Assembly: GCF_004339525.1 (NCBI RefSeq)
Contig: NZ_SMGE01000001.1
Coordinates: 2,480,001 to 2,544,000 of the forward strand
DNA: 64,000 bases
Source of the DNA: Flavobacterium sp. 90
Lineage (GTDB): Bacteria > Bacteroidota > Bacteroidia > Flavobacteriales > Flavobacteriaceae
Reading direction: 5' to 3'
Shown here: in pieces, positions 54,501 through 63,000 of the stretch
Numbering within the stretch: the first letter of the stretch is position 1
Layout of the letters: each line of letters opens with the position of its first letter
Notes under the pieces: generated by a model
Database searches by the model: none
Seen by the model: the letters and a program-made list of their open reading frames with translations, nothing else
Told to the model about the DNA's origin: nothing
Made by a program: the position numbers and the translations under genes

Positions 54501-57500
54501 ATGAAAAGAATCTTACTTAACTATTTGATTTTTATTCCTGTTCTAAAGGAACATTTGTTTCTAAATGAGCAATATAAACCAGCATTTTTTAATAGAAAGT
54601 TCAAACTAGTTTTAGTTTTATCTTTTGTATGCACTTCACTGTGGGCTCAGCCACCTCACATATTTACAGCTGATGGCACAGTAGTTATTCCGGCAGGAAT
54701 TACCTCTATGGATATTAAAGCATGGGGTGCCGGTGGTGCTGGTGGAGGTGCAGGTAGTTCTCCTTTACTTAGTGGAAGAAGTGGTGCAGGCGGAGGAGGA
54801 GGAGCATATGCAAATGGTCTCATAACAGTTAATCCATTATCAGGAGTGCCTTTAAATATTAAAGTTGCCGTAGCGGTTACTGGAACAACTTCAAGTGGAA
54901 CAGCAGGAGGCAGTTCAACAATACAAGGTTTTGAAGCAGTTATTTTAGCAGTTGGAGGAGGAGGAGGTACAGCCAATACAGCAGGCGGTACACCCAGTGG
55001 CGGAGCAGGTGGATTAGGCAGTGCTTCGATTGGTTCCATTTCAACAGCTTCTGGGATAAATGGAGGAAACGGAAGTGCTGCCTTATTAAGTTTGGGGCTT
55101 TCATCTGGGGCTGGTGGTAATGCAGGTGGTACCGGAGGAGGTGCCGGAGGTGCAGCTCTTTCAACTTTATTATTAGGTAATGGACCAGGAAATGCAGGTA
55201 GTCCACCCGGTGGTGGCGGGAGTGGTGGATTGCAGACCGTAGGAAATCCTTCTCAAGTAGGAGGTTCAGGTGCTCACGGACAAGTTACAGTTACTTATAC
55301 ATGTCCAACTTATAATATTACGGGAATATCAGCAACGAATGTTTGTATTACATCACCAACATCTTCAGTAACAGTTACATCGAGTGCTGCATCTTTGCCT
55401 ATTGGTATTTATACGGTTACTTATAATCGAGGTACACCCGCAGCTACTGGATTGACAGCAGCAATGACAGTAAATACAGCAGGTACTGGAACTTTTACAG
55501 CAGTAGGCCTAACAACTGCAGGTACAAGTTCGATTGCTGTTACAGGATTAACATCAGGTGTTTGTGTTTCTCCCATTTCAGGAATAACTACTAATGTAAC
55601 AATTTCTCCGGACACAGTAGCGGGATCCGCTGGTGGAGGAACAACAATTTGTAGTGGTTCAACAAGTGCTGCTTTATTATTAACCAGTAGTGTAGGCTCA
55701 GTTCTTAGATGGGAATATTCAATAGCTCCGTTTTCAACTTGGACTCCCACATCTGTTGCAAATACAACAACAACATATACTTCGGACGCACTTACACAAA
55801 CTACACAATTTAGAGCTGTAGTGCAAAGTGGTACTTGCTCGACATTAAATTCTACAGCAACTACCGTAACTGTTAACCCGTCTCCACAAGGAAGTTTGTC
55901 AGCCAATGGCCCATTTTGCGCGACTGGCGCTGGACAATTAACTTTTACTGCAACATCCGGAACCGGACCGTTTACGGTGGTTTATAATGATGGCGTTACA
56001 AATCGCACTGCAAATAGTGTAGTAAGCGGAACAGCTTTTGCAACGGCTGTCACTCCGGTTTTAAGTACAACAACCTATACTTTAGTTTCCGTTACCGATG
56101 CCAATACTTGTATAAGAAGTTCTGGTTTCACCGGAAGTTCAGCGACTATCACCGTTAATCCATTACCACAAGGAACCTTATCGGCTAATGGTCCTTTTTG
56201 TGCGACTGGCGCGGGACAATTAACTTTTACAGCAACATCAGGAACAGGACCATTTACTGTCGTTTATAATGATGGAATTGCCAATCGCAGCGTTAGTGTT
56301 GCAAGCGGTACAGCTTTTGCAACGGTTGTCACTCCGGTTTTAAGCACAACAACCTATACTTTAGTTTCCGTTACCGATGCCAATACTTGTGTACGAAGTT
56401 CAGGTTTCACTGGAGGTTCAGCCACGATAACCGTTACCCCATTACCACAAGGAAGTTTGTCAGCCAATGGTCCTTTTTGTGCGACTGGCGCGGGACAATT
56501 AACGTTTACCGCAACATCCGGAACAGGACCATTTACAGTGGTTTATAATGATGGAGTGGCAAATCGTAGTGTAAGTGTTGCAAGCGGAACAGCTTTTGCA
56601 ACGGCTGTCACTCCAGTTTTAAGTACAACAACTTATACTTTAGTTTCAGTTACCGATGCCAATACTTGTATAAGAAGTTCTGGTTTCACCGGAAGTTCAG
56701 CGACTATAACTGTTAGACCTTTACCACAAGGAACCTTATCGGCTAATGGTCCTTTTTGCGCGACTGGCGCTGGACAATTAACTTTTACCGCAACATCCGG
56801 AACAGGACCATTTACGGTGGTTTATAATGATGGAGTGGCAAATCGCAGTGTAAGCGTCGCAAGCGGAACATCTTTTGCAACGGCGGTCACTCCGGTTTTA
56901 AGCACAACAACCTATACTTTAGTTTCAGTTACCGATGCCAATACTTGTGTACGAAGTTCTGGTTTCACCGGAGGTTCAGCCACGATAACCGTTACCCCAT
57001 TACCACAAGGTAGCTTATCAGCCAATGGTCCTTTTTGTGCGACTGGCGCGGGACAATTAACGTTTACCGCAACATCCGGAACAGGACCATTTACTGTGGT
57101 TTATAATGATGGAGTTGCCAATCGCAGTGTAAGTGTGGCAAGCGGTACAGCTTTTGCAACTTTCCAAACTCCGGTTTTAAGTACAACAACTTATACTTTA
57201 GTTTCCGTTACCGATGCCAATACTTGTATAAGAAGTTCTGGTTTCACCGGAAGTTCAGCAACGATAACCGTTACCCCATTACCACAAGGAACCTTGTCAG
57301 CCAATGGTCCATTTTGTGCGACTGGAGCGGGACAATTAACGTTTACTGCAACATCCGGAACAGGACCATTTACTGTGGTTTATAATGATGGAGTTGCAAA
57401 TCGTAGTGTAAGTGTGGCAAGCGGAACCGCTTTTGCAACTTTCCAAACACCGGTTTTAAGTACAACAACTTATACTTTAGTTTCCGTTACCGATGCCAAT

Positions 57501-60500
57501 ACTTGTGTACGAAGTTCAGGTTTCACCGGAGGTTCAGCCACGATAACCGTTACCCCATTACCACAAGGAACCTTGTCAGCCAATGGTCCTTTTTGCGCAA
57601 CTGGCGCCGGACAATTAACGTTTACAGCAACATCCGGAACAGGACCATTTACTGTGGTTTATAATGATGGAGTTGCAAATCGTAGTGTAAGTGTTGCAAG
57701 CGGTACAGCTTTTGCAACTTTCCAAACTCCGGTTTTAAGTACAACAACCTATACTTTAGTTTCGGTTACTGATGCCAATACTTGTATAAGAAGTTCAGGT
57801 TTCACCGGAGGTTCAGTAACGATTACCGTTACCCCATTACCACAAGGAAGTTTGTCTGCCAATGGTCCTTTTTGTGCAACTGGCGCCGGACAATTAACTT
57901 TTACAGCAACATCAGGAACAGGACCATTTACTGTGGTTTATAATGATGGAGTTGCAAATCGTAGTGTAAGTGTTGCAAGCGGAACCGCTTTTGCAACGGC
58001 TGTCACTCCGGTTTTAAGTACAACAACTTATACTTTAGTTTCCGTGACCGATGCCAATACCTGTATAAGAAGTTCTGGTTTCACCGGAGGTTCAGCGACT
58101 ATCACCGTTACCCCATTACCACAAGGAACCTTGTCAGCCAATGGTCCTTTTTGCGCAACTGGCGCTGGACAATTGACGTTTACAGCAACATCCGGAACAG
58201 GACCATTTACAGTGGTTTATAATGATGGAGTTGCCAATCGCAGCGTTAGTGTTGCAAGCGGAACAGCTTTTGCAACGGCTGTGACTCCGGTTTTAAGCAC
58301 AACAACCTATACTTTAGTTTCCGTGACCGATGCCAATACCTGTATAAGAAGTTCTGGTTTCACCGGAGGTTCAGCGACTATCACCGTTACCCCATTACCA
58401 CAAGGAAGTTTGTCAGCCAATGGTCCATTTTGTGCAACTGGCGCCGGACAATTAACTTTTACCTCAACATCCGGAACAGGACCATTTACTGTGGTTTATA
58501 ATGATGGAGTGGCAAATCGCAGTGTAAGTGTGGCAAGCGGAACAGCTTTTGCAACTTTCCAAACACCAGTTTTAAGTACAACAACCTATACTTTAGTTTC
58601 GGTTACCGATGCAAATACTTGTATAAGAAGTTCCGGTTTCACCGGAGGTTCAGCGACTATCACCGTTAATCCATTACCACAAGGAAGTTTGTCAGCTAAT
58701 GGTCCATTTTGCGCGACTGGCGCTGGACAATTAACTTTTACAGCAACATCCGGAACAGGACCATTTACGGTAGTCTATAATGATGGAGTTGCCAATCGCA
58801 GTGTAAGTGTTGCAAGCGGAACAGCTTTTGCAACAGCTGTCACTCCGGTTTTAAGTACAACAACCTATACTTTAGTTTCCGTTACCGATGCTAATACTTG
58901 CGTGAGAAGTTCAGGTTTTACCGGAGGTTCAGCGACTATCACCGTTACCCCATTACCACAAGGAACCTTATCGGCTAATGGTCCATTTTGTGCAACTGGC
59001 GCTGGACAATTAACGTTTACCGCAACATCCGGAACAGGACCATTTACTGTGGTTTATAATGATGGAGTTGCCAATCGAAGTGTAAGTGTTGCAAGCGGAA
59101 CAGCTTTTGCAACGGTTGTCACTCCTGTTTTAAGTACAACAACCTATACTTTAGTTTCGGTTACTGATGCCAATACTTGTGTACGAAGTTCAGGTTTCAC
59201 CGGAGGTTCAGCCACGATAACCGTTACCCCATTACCACAAGGAACCTTGTCGGCTAATGGTCCATTTTGTGCGACTGGAGGGGGACAATTAACGTTTACA
59301 GCAACATCCGGAACAGGACCGTTTACGGTAGTTTATAATGATGGAGTTGCCAATCGCAGTGTAAGTGTTGCAAGCGGAACAGCTTTTGCAACGGCGGTCA
59401 CTCCGGTTTTAAGTACAACAACTTATACTTTAGTTTCCGTGACCGATGCCAATACCTGTATAAGAAGTTCAGGTTTTACGGGAGGTTCAGCGACTATAAC
59501 CGTTAATCCATTACCGGTTCCGGTTTTTTCTGTTCAGCCTGGAGCAACTGTTTGTGTTGATGATAGCGTGACCTACACCACTTTGGCTGGACAAACAAAT
59601 TATCTTTGGACGGTTCCCGGAGTTGCAGGTACAGATTATAATATTACCTCAGGTGGAATATCAACTACCAATAATACAGTCACATTACAATGGAAAATAA
59701 CAGGAAATAAAACAGTTATGGTAAGTTATTCTTCAAATGGATGTGCTGCAGTTGTGAGTGCAAGTAACTCAACAAATGTAACAAAAACACAACCCGGAAT
59801 TGTAAACGGAGGAGCGCATGTTTGTAGCGGAGATCCAAGTCCTTTATTAACTTTAAGTGGTTATAACGGTACTATTGTCAGATGGGAATACGCCGAATCT
59901 TTGCCATATGTATGGCAATCTATAAGTCATACAGGTGTTGCTTATCAGCCAGGAATATTATTAACGAGTACTAGTTATCGAGCTGTGATAAAAAACGGAA
60001 CCTGTGCAGAAGATTTTTCAATAGAAACAAGAATTGATATTGATTCAAGACCATCTACTCCGGTACCAGGAACTATAGTACCACCAACATGTGTTAATCC
60101 TACAGGAAGTGTAGTTTTAAATGGCTTAATCACTGGTCCTAACGTGATCATTAATCAAACCGGCACATCTTTGCAAACTTATACTGATTTTGGCGCTGGT
60201 TATACCGTTACTAATTTATCTCCGGGTACTTATTATTTTACGATTCAGGATGGGGCAAATTGTCCTTCGTTACCAACAACAGGTATTGTAATTGTACCGC
60301 CTGTTACAAATATTTGGAATGGTTCAGTTTGGTCTAATGGAAGTCCACCTATAGAAACTGACGGCGTTGAGTTTGCAGGAAATTATCAAACAACAGGAAA
60401 CTTAAGTGCCTGCTCATGTATTGTGCACCCCGGAGTTAATGTTACTGTAAAATCCAATCATACATTAACCATTGATAATTTTTTAAATAATAATGGAGGA

Positions 60501-61913
60501 ACTTTGATTTTTGAAAACAATGCCAGCCTTCTTCAGGTAAACAACTCAGTTAACACAGGAAATATTTTTTATAAACGAGATACTCCCCCGGTTCGTCGTT
60601 ATGATTTTACCTATTGGTCATCTCCGGTTACACGTACTCCGGCTTTTACGTTACATGATTTGTCTCCAAATACTTTGATTGATAAGTATGAAAGATATGA
60701 TCCTTTAACAGGATGGATAATTATTAATAATGGAACCGCACCAATGTTAGCAGGAGTTGGTTATACCGTAAGAGCTCCGCAAAATTATGATATTAATAAT
60801 CCGGTGGTTTATAATGCATCATTTGAAGGAGTTCCAAATAATGGTCCATACAATATAAGTTTGGGAGCAGCGGAGAAATGGAGCTTATTAGGAAATCCAT
60901 ATCCTTCTGCAATTTATGCAGATCAATTTATCGTCGATAATACGGCAAATGTTTATGGTACTTTATATTTTTGGACTCACAATTCAGCTCCCAATAGTAC
61001 AACATACCAATATAATTCTGAAGATTATGCAACTTATAATTTATCAGGCAGTGTAGTTATAGGCAATATGACAGGAGATGGAGCAACAACACCTGGAAAT
61101 CAAAATCCTCCATTGGGATATATTGCAGCAGGGCAATCATTCTTTGTGAAATCAAAAACAGGACAAAACGCTGTTTTTACAAACTCAATGCGTATTTCAG
61201 GGAATAACACGCAATTTTTTAAAGATGCAAATTCAAAGAATGAAAAGAACCGTGTCTGGCTTAATCTAACAAATACCCAAGGAGCATTCAAGCAATTGTT
61301 AGTTGGTTATATTGAAGGAGCAACAGATGGTTGGGATACTAATTATGATGGAATCACAGCAGATGCAAACAAATATTTAGATTTTTACAGTATAAATGGA
61401 GATCTAAAACTTGTGATTCAGGGACGCGCATTACCGTTTAAAAATTCTGATATTGTTCCCTTAGGATATAGATCCGCAATTGCAGGTGATTTTACCATTG
61501 CAATAGATCATGCCGATGGTCAATTAAGTACTCAACCTATTTTTCTGGAAGATAAAACTACTGGTGTTATGCACGATTTGAGAGCAAGCAACTATACTTT
61601 TACAACTACAACAGGCATTTTTGCAGACCGTTTTGTGCTGCGATACTCGAAAACTTTAGGAGTTGAAGACTTTGATAAAAACGAAGATAATGTTATTGCT
61701 TTTGTAAAAAATAAAAACATAAAAGTATCCTCACTCAAAGACGCTATTAATGAAGTTGTTATTTATGATGTTTCCGGAAAAATGCTTTATGATAAAAAGA
61801 AAATCGGAAATACTGAATTACAAATAACAAATTTGCAATCCGGAAATCAGGTTTTATTTGTAAAAGTTATTTTAGAAAACGGTTATGTATCGACCAAGAA
61901 AGTTGTCTTTTAA
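54501..61913 (+). CDS. Giant T9SS-secreted protein 6 with thirteen 93-residue repeats
   Basis: The protein has 2470 residues from the ATG at 54501, chosen over 54492 because leader and MKR start align with gene 5. The N-terminus is unusual: MKRILLNYLIFIPV, a polar linker (KEHLFLNEQYKPAFFNRK), then a second hydrophobic stretch (LVLVLSFVCTSLWAQ). A glycine-rich domain follows (about 65-260), then Ig-like units. Thirteen repeats occupy residues 464-1673 (PQGSLSANGPFCATGAGQLT, TFTATSGTGPFTVVYNDG, YTLVSVTDANTC). After two more Ig-like units and the CSC region (ACSCIVHPGVNVTVKSN), the shared block is residues 2032-2470, ending STKKVVF. Probably a long repetitive surface protein; function unknown. 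Confidence 0.85.
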   Translation: MKRILLNYLIFIPVLKEHLFLNEQYKPAFFNRKFKLVLVLSFVCTSLWAQPPHIFTADGTVVIPAGITSMDIKAWGAGGAGGGAGSSPLLSGRSGAGGGGGAYANGLITVNPLSGVPLNIKVAVAVTGTTSSGTAGGSSTIQGFEAVILAVGGGGGTANTAGGTPSGGAGGLGSASIGSISTASGINGGNGSAALLSLGLSSGAGGNAGGTGGGAGGAALSTLLLGNGPGNAGSPPGGGGSGGLQTVGNPSQVGGSGAHGQVTVTYTCPTYNITGISATNVCITSPTSSVTVTSSAASLPIGIYTVTYNRGTPAATGLTAAMTVNTAGTGTFTAVGLTTAGTSSIAVTGLTSGVCVSPISGITTNVTISPDTVAGSAGGGTTICSGSTSAALLLTSSVGSVLRWEYSIAPFSTWTPTSVANTTTTYTSDALTQTTQFRAVVQSGTCSTLNSTATTVTVNPSPQGSLSANGPFCATGAGQLTFTATSGTGPFTVVYNDGVTNRTANSVVSGTAFATAVTPVLSTTTYTLVSVTDANTCIRSSGFTGSSATITVNPLPQGTLSANGPFCATGAGQLTFTATSGTGPFTVVYNDGIANRSVSVASGTAFATVVTPVLSTTTYTLVSVTDANTCVRSSGFTGGSATITVTPLPQGSLSANGPFCATGAGQLTFTATSGTGPFTVVYNDGVANRSVSVASGTAFATAVTPVLSTTTYTLVSVTDANTCIRSSGFTGSSATITVRPLPQGTLSANGPFCATGAGQLTFTATSGTGPFTVVYNDGVANRSVSVASGTSFATAVTPVLSTTTYTLVSVTDANTCVRSSGFTGGSATITVTPLPQGSLSANGPFCATGAGQLTFTATSGTGPFTVVYNDGVANRSVSVASGTAFATFQTPVLSTTTYTLVSVTDANTCIRSSGFTGSSATITVTPLPQGTLSANGPFCATGAGQLTFTATSGTGPFTVVYNDGVANRSVSVASGTAFATFQTPVLSTTTYTLVSVTDANTCVRSSGFTGGSATITVTPLPQGTLSANGPFCATGAGQLTFTATSGTGPFTVVYNDGVANRSVSVASGTAFATFQTPVLSTTTYTLVSVTDANTCIRSSGFTGGSVTITVTPLPQGSLSANGPFCATGAGQLTFTATSGTGPFTVVYNDGVANRSVSVASGTAFATAVTPVLSTTTYTLVSVTDANTCIRSSGFTGGSATITVTPLPQGTLSANGPFCATGAGQLTFTATSGTGPFTVVYNDGVANRSVSVASGTAFATAVTPVLSTTTYTLVSVTDANTCIRSSGFTGGSATITVTPLPQGSLSANGPFCATGAGQLTFTSTSGTGPFTVVYNDGVANRSVSVASGTAFATFQTPVLSTTTYTLVSVTDANTCIRSSGFTGGSATITVNPLPQGSLSANGPFCATGAGQLTFTATSGTGPFTVVYNDGVANRSVSVASGTAFATAVTPVLSTTTYTLVSVTDANTCVRSSGFTGGSATITVTPLPQGTLSANGPFCATGAGQLTFTATSGTGPFTVVYNDGVANRSVSVASGTAFATVVTPVLSTTTYTLVSVTDANTCVRSSGFTGGSATITVTPLPQGTLSANGPFCATGGGQLTFTATSGTGPFTVVYNDGVANRSVSVASGTAFATAVTPVLSTTTYTLVSVTDANTCIRSSGFTGGSATITVNPLPVPVFSVQPGATVCVDDSVTYTTLAGQTNYLWTVPGVAGTDYNITSGGISTTNNTVTLQWKITGNKTVMVSYSSNGCAAVVSASNSTNVTKTQPGIVNGGAHVCSGDPSPLLTLSGYNGTIVRWEYAESLPYVWQSISHTGVAYQPGILLTSTSYRAVIKNGTCAEDFSIETRIDIDSRPSTPVPGTIVPPTCVNPTGSVVLNGLITGPNVIINQTGTSLQTYTDFGAGYTVTNLSPGTYYFTIQDGANCPSLPTTGIVIVPPVTNIWNGSVWSNGSPPIETDGVEFAGNYQTTGNLSACSCIVHPGVNVTVKSNHTLTIDNFLNNNGGTLIFENNASLLQVNNSVNTGNIFYKRDTPPVRRYDFTYWSSPVTRTPAFTLHDLSPNTLIDKYERYDPLTGWIIINNGTAPMLAGVGYTVRAPQNYDINNPVVYNASFEGVPNNGPYNISLGAAEKWSLLGNPYPSAIYADQFIVDNTANVYGTLYFWTHNSAPNSTTYQYNSEDYATYNLSGSVVIGNMTGDGATTPGNQNPPLGYIAAGQSFFVKSKTGQNAVFTNSMRISGNNTQFFKDANSKNEKNRVWLNLTNTQGAFKQLLVGYIEGATDGWDTNYDGITADANKYLDFYSINGDLKLVIQGRALPFKNSDIVPLGYRSAIAGDFTIAIDHADGQLSTQPIFLEDKTTGVMHDLRASNYTFTTTTGIFADRFVLRYSKTLGVEDFDKNEDNVIAFVKNKNIKVSSLKDAINEVVIYDVSGKMLYDKKKIGNTELQITNLQSGNQVLFVKVILENGYVSTKKVVF
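55890..59519 (+). repeat. Tandem array of thirteen 279-bp repeats inside giant gene 6
   Basis: The first unit (55890-56171) is 282 bp with a divergent centre (TNRTANSVVSG). Twelve 279-bp units follow to 59519. Units vary at a few fixed spots: G(S/T)L start, AVTP/VVTP/FQTP, C(I/V)RSS, (S/G)SATITV and final T/N/R. The combinations are shuffled among units. Confidence 0.95.
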
Positions 61914-61955
61914 GGTGATAAAATAATTCTGAAACCAAATTGTTTTACCAAAAGA

Positions 61956-61988
61956 AAAGCCATTCCGTTTTGTGGAATGGCTTTTTTA
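61956..61988. terminator. Terminator of giant gene 6
   Basis: AAAAGCCATTCCG/TGGAATGGCTTTT with loop TTTTG and a T-run. The A-rich left flank also suits the converging cupin gene. Confidence 0.85.
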
Positions 61989-62051
61989 TGTATTTATCTA
62001 AAGTGAATATTATATATTGTTAATCCATCTTTTTAGTTGAATATTTTCCTC

Positions 62052-62918
62052 TTAAAAAGTCTTTTGCAAACTTCCGTTAGTTTTGCTAACCGCTTTTTCA
62101 TTTTTATAATCAATCCATTTTTGACCTTTAATTTTTCGCATTAAAATATCAAAATGGCGCATGATGAAAACATTATAAACTGCTTTTGATAAGTTCTTAA
62201 TGTTTTTTGGGAAAGCTCTTAAACTCATAGAAAATCCGGGAGTCAGGTATTTCATATAATGCCAATAACCTTCGGGCATATATAACATTTCTCCGTGTTT
62301 GAGATTGGTGATATAACCTTCGGCATTTTTTAGGGCAGGAAATTTTTCGTAATCCGGATTGTCAAAATCAATGTCTTCTCGCGAGATCAAAGCGTGAGGG
62401 ACCTTGTACAGAAACTTAGTCTGATTTGGAGCAAAAAGCATACATTGTTTTTCTCCATGAAAGTGAAAATGCAAAATATTAGAATAATCAATATCATAAT
62501 GCATAAAGACTCTTGCTTTTTCTCCGCCAAAAAACAGCATTGGCATTTGCTTGACCAATTTTAGACCAATATCAGGCCATAGAAAGTCGTTTTTTAATGT
62601 TGGGAGCTCTTTCATTAGATTATAAAGAAAGATGCGATAATTGGTAGGTTTTTGCTCCAGAAGATTAATGTAATCGCTCATCTTCATTTTAGTATGAGCT
62701 TCATTAAAGCCATCTTCATGATTTACGGGTCTGTCATCGTATAAAGGGACGATGGTTTCGCCTGCGATTTCTTTAATGTATGATAATTTCCATTTATGAT
62801 ATGCTGGCCAGTCTTCTGTCAGTTCTTCAATAACAACGGGAATTTGCTTTTTTACATATTGGGAAATAAAATCAGATTTTGAGATTTTTTTTACCCTTTC
62901 GATTTGTTTTAACTTCAT
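62052..62918 (-). CDS. JmjC/cupin-8 family protein (probable Fe(II)/2-oxoglutarate oxygenase)
   Basis: The 288-residue protein starts at MKLKQIERVKK. The longer frame from 62963 runs through the bioB terminator hairpin and is rejected. The Cupin_8 (PF13621) pattern is visible: PVVIEELTEDWPAYHKW near the start, the metal site in FMHYDIDYSN (His-x-Asp) with HFHFHGEKQ after it, and the distal histidine in MYMPEGYWHYMKYL. The family hydroxylates proteins or small molecules using Fe(II) and 2-oxoglutarate; the substrate here is unknown. It is transcribed in the same direction as bioB but separated by a terminator. It converges on giant gene 6. Confidence 0.8.
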   Translation of the reverse strand: MKLKQIERVKKISKSDFISQYVKKQIPVVIEELTEDWPAYHKWKLSYIKEIAGETIVPLYDDRPVNHEDGFNEAHTKMKMSDYINLLEQKPTNYRIFLYNLMKELPTLKNDFLWPDIGLKLVKQMPMLFFGGEKARVFMHYDIDYSNILHFHFHGEKQCMLFAPNQTKFLYKVPHALISREDIDFDNPDYEKFPALKNAEGYITNLKHGEMLYMPEGYWHYMKYLTPGFSMSLRAFPKNIKNLSKAVYNVFIMRHFDILMRKIKGQKWIDYKNEKAVSKTNGSLQKTF

Positions 62919-62925
62919 CTCTCTA

Positions 62926-62964
62926 AATAAAAAAATTGCTTCTGACACTAAGTCAAGAAGCAAT
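62926..62964 (-). terminator. Terminator of bioB
   Basis: On the minus strand ATTGCTTCT...AGAAGCAAT with inner GAC/GTC pairs (62935-62964) is followed by a T-run. It lies 36 bases after the bioB stop and overlaps the false extended start of the cupin gene. Confidence 0.85.
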
Positions 62965-63000
62965 TTAAAAATATTTTGTGAGATTTATGGACTCTTTTAA

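Noticed and set aside
27435..61913. Giant genes considered as polymorphic toxin or contact-inhibition systems
   Set aside because: Variation is at the N-terminus, the C-terminus is constant and carries a sorting signal, and no small immunity-like genes follow.
27400..62040. Search for transposase, integrase or flanking direct repeats around the giant-gene locus
   Set aside because: None seen. The expansion is better explained by duplication and recombination than by a recognisable mobile element.
62919..62963. Extended start of the JmjC/cupin gene (MLLDLVSEAIFLFRE)
   Set aside because: It reads straight through the bioB terminator hairpin, and the family-like sequence begins at MKLKQIE (62918).
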